NCBI GenBank assembly: GCA_964030785.1
Contig: OZ034967.1
Location: 45,878,033 to 45,942,032, forward strand
From: Siderastrea siderea
Taxonomy: Eukaryota; Cnidaria; Anthozoa; Scleractinia; Rhizangiidae
Length of the DNA stretch: 64,000 nucleotides
Direction: 5' to 3'
Numbering within the stretch: the first letter of the stretch is position 1; each line of letters begins with the position of its first letter. This document shows, one piece after another, positions 59,590 through 64,000 of the stretch. Under the pieces are notes generated by a model, which was not told the DNA's origin, did not search any database, and was given only the letters and a program-made list of their open reading frames with translations. The position numbers were made by a program, and so were the translations under genes.

Positions 59590-59998
59590 TCCCATATGTC
59601 TTCATATTGAGCGCAGAAATATTATCAAACAAGCTTCGCCAGACAACTGAAATCAATGGGATTAATTTATTTGGAAATGAGGTTAAAATTAGTCAATTTG
59701 CAGATGATACTAACTTATTTTGTACAGATTTTGTTTCAGTAGAAAACTCTCTCAACATAGTCAATAACTTTGGAGTCATCTCAGGCTTAAAATTAAATGT
59801 AAAAAAGACTAAGGCGATATGGTTGGGAAAATGGTCAAAGAACAAAACTACACCGTTACAATTACAGTGGGTAAACAAACCTGTCAAAATTCTAGGGTTA
59901 TATTTCTCATATGATGATAATAAGAACAAACATTTTAATTTCGATTTAAAAGTCAAAAAATACAAACGAAACTGGATTTATGGAAAGCAAGAAACCTG
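59590..59998 (+). pseudogene. L1/Tx1-like reverse transcriptase fragment
   Basis: Frame reads LRQTTEINGINLFGNEVKIS then QFADDTNLF (catalytic FADD, near 59696), SGLKLNVKKTKAIWLGKW, and ILGLYFSYD. This is the order of the palm and thumb of L1-group LINE polymerases. Both ends are missing. It lies about 0.8 kb beyond the last visible exon of the DDE-like gene. Confidence 0.75.
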
Positions 59999-61086
59999 AC
60001 CTTGTTTGGAAAGGCTTTGATTATTAACTGTCGTTGTCAGAGAAAACCAGGCAATGCCAAAAGATGGGGGTCGGCCGATTTCCCTCATTTTTTCAGCATT
60101 TAATACCTATCAGATAAGATTAAGAATTACGCTATTTAAATTATTTTCTGGCTTTTTTATTCCGAGATTGACCACCCCCCCAAGTTTTGGCACAGAAGGA
60201 GCCAAAATTTCACATAAAAAAGGACATCTTCTCGGTTCTTAAAACAAATCTTCCGTTAACATTGAGCTCACATATTTTTTTCTCAAGCTAAATTAGCCAT
60301 TGCCAAATGTTATGGATGTTTTGAAACACATTTTGGATTTAACTGTAATTTTTGACATATTTTTTAATCTGGGTAGTTAGCTTGTGCCTGCATCATAGTG
60401 AATTTCGGGGATTTTTAAATTTCATTTTTTCAAAAGTGCGGTGGTTTATTTTCTATTTAATAACATTTTAGAACAGTCCAAACCCTTCTTAATCGAAACC
60501 AAAAATTTATTGATTGGCACAAGAAACTCTTTTTCCACGAACTTGGTTCAAAAATGACTAAAAACGCTCTTATGGCTATTTTCGCGCGAAAATTCGATCA
60601 CGCAGTTATACTGCATAATGTCAATGAAATTACATTTCAAGTGAATTAGACTTGAAATGAATTTTTTGTAGTTTAATGCAGTTCTAGTATTGTAGAAATT
60701 TAGGAATTATTGCCCATTCAGTTATTTCGAAATTGTTATGCACAATGTAAAGAAACGGAAACTGCAGACCGTGGCATGAACTCATTGTTTTTTCCCGCGA
60801 AATTTTAGTCGTTTTATGCATGAGCAAATACCGCTTGGATTATCACGGCATTTCAGATAACGACTTTTCTTTTCTTTAATAAAGTGAGAAAAAACCCAAT
60901 TATTTTAGTTAATTTAATATGGTCTTATCGGCAGTTGATTTAACTTAATTACCAAATGTCAGACAAAGCGACTTTATTTTTTTTTTCGGCCCGACACGGA
61001 AGTTTTGTCAGTTCTCGGTAATGTGACTGTATCATAAGTGACTCTCGCGTTCAGTTCATTTTATAACAATCTAAAAGTCCTGTGAT
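59999..61086. other. Intergenic, probable upstream region of the exon at 61087
   Basis: AT-rich with no ORF of note and no recognised motif. Confidence 0.4.
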
Positions 61087-61492
61087 ATGAATTGCTCATT
61101 TGTCTCACAACAATCACCGTGTAGTTCCGTCGGGTCAAGCACAATATTGCCTTTAAATGCTTGTAAACAAGATGTCACAACCCACTTGCTTAGTCTAGGT
61201 GTAAGCTCCAAGCGAGGTTGGCGGTCTGAAAATCAAGGAATCACGGAAAAGGAGCTTATCTTGAACAGAGCAGGGTATTTTGATTTGCCCGAAGATAGGG
61301 TGGCAGCTATGGTTATCTGTCCCAAACACAGAAAAGAACTAATAACTGACTGGCGAGGTCGAAAAAAAGCGACATGTTGCTATCCATTGCACGAGGGTCA
61401 ACGCAAACAGATGAAGGACCCACGCCGCGTCAATTTCACGCTGTCAAAAGAAATCTTTGTTTTACACAATTCTGCAGTACCAATAGGATCTG
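61087..61492 (+). CDS. First exon of an uncharacterised multi-copy cnidarian family
   Basis: ATG at 61087 opens 135 codons ending at a GGTAAGTTC donor (GT at about 61493). Features: a serine-rich start (SQQSPCSSVGSS), then ITEKELILNRAGYFDLPEDR and MVICPKHRKELITDWRG. A Cys-Tyr-Pro-x-His segment (CCYPLHEGQ) follows, ending VLHNSAVPIGSG. The ICPKHR...WR...C-YP-x-H arrangement looks like a small metal-binding module, and as I recall the ending PIGSG marks a family repeated in coral genomes. No function known. No following exon was recognised before the window ends. Confidence 0.55.
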
Positions 61493-61980
61493 GTAAGTTC
61501 CATTCAATATTTAAAATTTTTGTTAGCGACTTATATGCCCCTTAAGAAGTGCGACTGTTTGTCATTTGTAATTTGAGCGCACCCTTCACGAATTCGACTA
61601 CATTCTTCTACTCCAAAACGTTAACATATTTTCACAAGACATTAGTACACACAGGAAGGAGTTCAAATAAAAAAAATATTGTAAGGTCTAAAGCAATTTG
61701 GCCCAAAAAATACGTTTTTCAATCATATTTTTGGAGTAACGCAACTGATATCGTGACGCTCCCGATGTAAACAACTTTGTACTATTTATCTAATGCACTC
61801 TAATTTCGCCAATAAGAGCGCAATACATCCATGATTTGATCTTTGTTGTGGGCTTTTTTTTCGTTTTTATTACTAAAGACAACTGAAATATGTCCCAACT
61901 TGTGTACGACGAATTTGCATACAACCACAAAGTTTACCAAAGATGTACATAGATCATACAGATTAAAAAACGAGACAAAA

Positions 61981-62384
61981 AATGTTTGTTTCAAAGTCAC
62001 GAGAATCTTTATACCAGTTTTATTTTCGACAACCAAGTCGTTTGGTCAGACGTTTGTTTAAGTTGGTGTAAAAAAGATGCTTGAAGCTTTTTTGAACACT
62101 ATAAGAAAAATTATCCGTCTCGGAGTTCCTTTTCAGTTTCGCCACGGAAAAAATTCAAATATTGTACATTAATTAAATAGAGAAAGACAACTCAAGATTT
62201 CAGACAAACAAAATGTTTGTTTCAAAGTCACGAGAATCTTTATACCAGTTTTATTTTCGACAACCAAGTCTTTTGGTCAGACGTTTGTTTAAGTTGGTGT
62301 AAAAAAAAGATGCTTGAAGCTTTTTTGAACACTATAAGAAAAATTATCCGTCTCGGAGTTCCTTTTCAGTTTCGCCACGGAAAA
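61981..62384. repeat. Recent direct duplication of about 171 bp
   Basis: 61981-62151 and 62212-62384 are nearly identical (start AATGTTTGTTTCAAAGTCAC, end TTTCGCCACGGAAAA). They differ by one substitution and two bases in an A run, and are separated by 60 bp. Confidence 0.9.
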
Positions 62385-62711
62385 CATAGGCACGCTAAGC
62401 GTGCAGGAGTTATTTTTTCAATTTATAGGGTGGCTTGAGGTGAAACTGGGTGATTGTCCTGTTGGGATGGTTTATGCCATGGGTTGAGCTATTTGTGTAT
62501 GGCGGCCCACGGAGTCACTTTTTTGCACAAAACGTGCTTGCAAACAAAATAATTTTTACGTGCATTTTGATACATCAGAACTGTTTTATTCAATACGTAA
62601 ATTTTCATCATTTAATTGAAAAACAAAAACTAATTCAATTATCAAAATGTCACAAAATAGCACGTTCTTATTCCGTTTAAAGCGGTTATTTTGTTGCTAG
62701 CTTTGTAGCAA

Positions 62712-62865
62712 CAGTAACGTGTTACTTTTGTTTGTTACCGAATACTTTTGGCTTTTTGCCAAACACTGTAACATGATACTGTTGTTTTTCTCACTTTTGT
62801 AACATGATACCTTTGTTTTTTTAAAACGAACGTAACACGATACCCTTGTTTTTCTCGAAAAAGCC
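62712..62865. repeat. Degenerate tandem repeat, about 40-50 bp units
   Basis: Three to four imperfect copies of GTAACATGATACTGTTGTTT followed by TTCTC-like sequence. Confidence 0.6.
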
Positions 62866-63250
62866 ACGTCTCCATATAGACATTGAACGAAAAGTACTGT
62901 AATAAACGAAGTAATAAACGAATCAAATCAAAAACCACTCTCTTCGGGAAAGTTCTTTAAAGCGCAATACACCTGGAGTATTTGTTTCCTGTCAGAACTG
63001 TTCAACAAAGATTTTTGTTCATTCACAACGTAAATTCTATTCAACAAACAAGAACTAATTGAGTTATCGAATTGTCACGGAATGGCACGCTCTTATTCTG
63101 TTTTTGCTATCGATCGTAGTGCTTCGTAGTGTATGCTATCGATCGTAGTGATCGTAGTGTATCGATTGCTTTTAACGGCAAAGTTAATACTTGTACCGGT
63201 TCATTAAATGTTTGAACGAGATGTTTTACAGTTGATTTCAGTTTACTTTG

Positions 63251-63932
63251 GCCGCCCGCTTTGCGAAGTTTGTTGGGAAATTGGAAACTGTCATGAAGTT
63301 GCCAATTACGTTGCGAGTTTGCGAATCCAATTGCGAACTTCGATACAAAGTTCCCAACTTCGGCCCGACTGAACTTTCCAAGTTTGGTAGTTGAGGAGAA
63401 ACAAGACATGTTGCTCGAAAGTCATGGCGATTTCTGAACTCGAAGATTTAAGAACTTGTCAAGTAAAGTTGAAGTAGCTTGAAGTGCAAGACAACGTTTC
63501 GCATCAGCGATCACGCAAGTGATTTGCCGATAAATAAATTTTATGCATGTAGAAATTTGAACAAATTTTAATTTTTTTTGTCTGAAAACACATATTAAAC
63601 GATTTCTGTGAGGCATAATCTTCACTGTCTTCAATTTCAAGTCTTCTGCGTTTGTAAACCTGATGAAATTGGGAAGACTAATTTGTTCGAGAGAACATGT
63701 TTACGGCTCGCTGAAAATAAAAGTTTTATATTTTTATGACATTTTTTTTCCAACAGTTTAGCGTAGCAAAGCCCTTTTTGATAGCATAATTATACAGAAG
63801 GTTTTAATAAATTCGGGCCGAAGCTGGGAACTTTGTATCGAAAATTACAATTTGATTCGCAAACTCGCAACCTATTTGGCAACTTCGTAACAAACTTGCC
63901 AATTTCCCAACGAACTTCGCAAAGCGGGCGGC
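63251..63932. mobile_element. TIR element, about 680 bp, with long inverted ends
   Basis: Starts GCCGCCCGCTTTGCGAAG and ends with the reverse complement CTTCGCAAAGCGGGCGGC. Inverted similarity extends about 115 bp on each side, to CAAAGTTCCCAACTTCGGCC on the left and its counterpart at 63813. The arms contain repeated TTGCGAANTT subunits. The centre is non-coding. Confidence 0.8.
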
Positions 63933-64000
63933 AAAAGTAATGACAACATTATTCTTAAAATCTACTTTGTGCAAATGTTATATGTAATTTTTACTACGGT

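Overview
This is a window of animal nuclear DNA. It is AT-rich, its genes are cut into short exons by GT-AG introns, and repeats and transposon relics fill most of the rest. The repeat mix (Penelope-type GIY-YIG elements with hammerhead-like motifs, CR1/L2-like LINEs, BEL/Pao relics, a tRNA-derived SINE, Harbinger- and Mutator-like short elements) and multi-copy gene families that I associate with corals and anemones suggest an anthozoan cnidarian, probably a stony coral. The organism call is inference; no rRNA or mitochondrial marker is present.

Layout. 0.5-11 kb: a minus-strand spectrin-repeat/coiled-coil gene. Eleven coding exons plus a start exon join with consistent phase into at least 566 codons, and the gene runs off the left edge. 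Its introns carry several inverted-repeat elements. 11.6-12.4 kb: a decayed LINE. 12.9-21.9 kb: two complete four-exon NAD(P)-binding reductase genes (biliverdin reductase B/flavin reductase-like), arranged head to head with 112 bp between start codons. Intron 1 of the plus-strand gene holds a Penelope-like inverted insertion with a 12-bp target duplication. 22.5-24.1 kb: a Mutator-like element (16-bp terminal inverted repeats, 9-bp target duplication) nested in an older element. 28.0 and 34.1 kb: two related C-terminal exons of an unrecognised family on opposite strands. 28.5-33 kb: foldback elements, one with hammerhead-like motifs and one as a 193-bp tandem pair. 37.1-41 kb: a near full-length LINE (PHD finger, endonuclease, reverse transcriptase) with two in-frame stops. 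41.5-44.7 kb: an orphan terminal exon, a fragment of an unrecognised repeat-associated gene, and a THAP zinc-finger exon. 46.6-50.2 kb: a broken BEL/Pao retroelement with a SINE inserted beside its YMDD motif. 50.4 kb: a PB1-domain ORF. 51.4-58.8 kb: a multi-exon gene for a DDE-transposase-like protein. One of its exons seems to be interrupted by a G/C-rich element, and one of its introns contains a 1.9-kb near-perfect palindrome made of two Penelope-like copies. 59.6-64 kb: an L1-like reverse transcriptase relic, the first exon of a multi-copy family, a recent 171-bp duplication and a TIR element.

There is no operon-like organisation. The host genes are unrelated to each other apart from the reductase pair, and most of the structure in the window comes from repeated, often nested, transposon insertion. 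All gene models come from reading splice sites and frames by eye; none has transcript support here.
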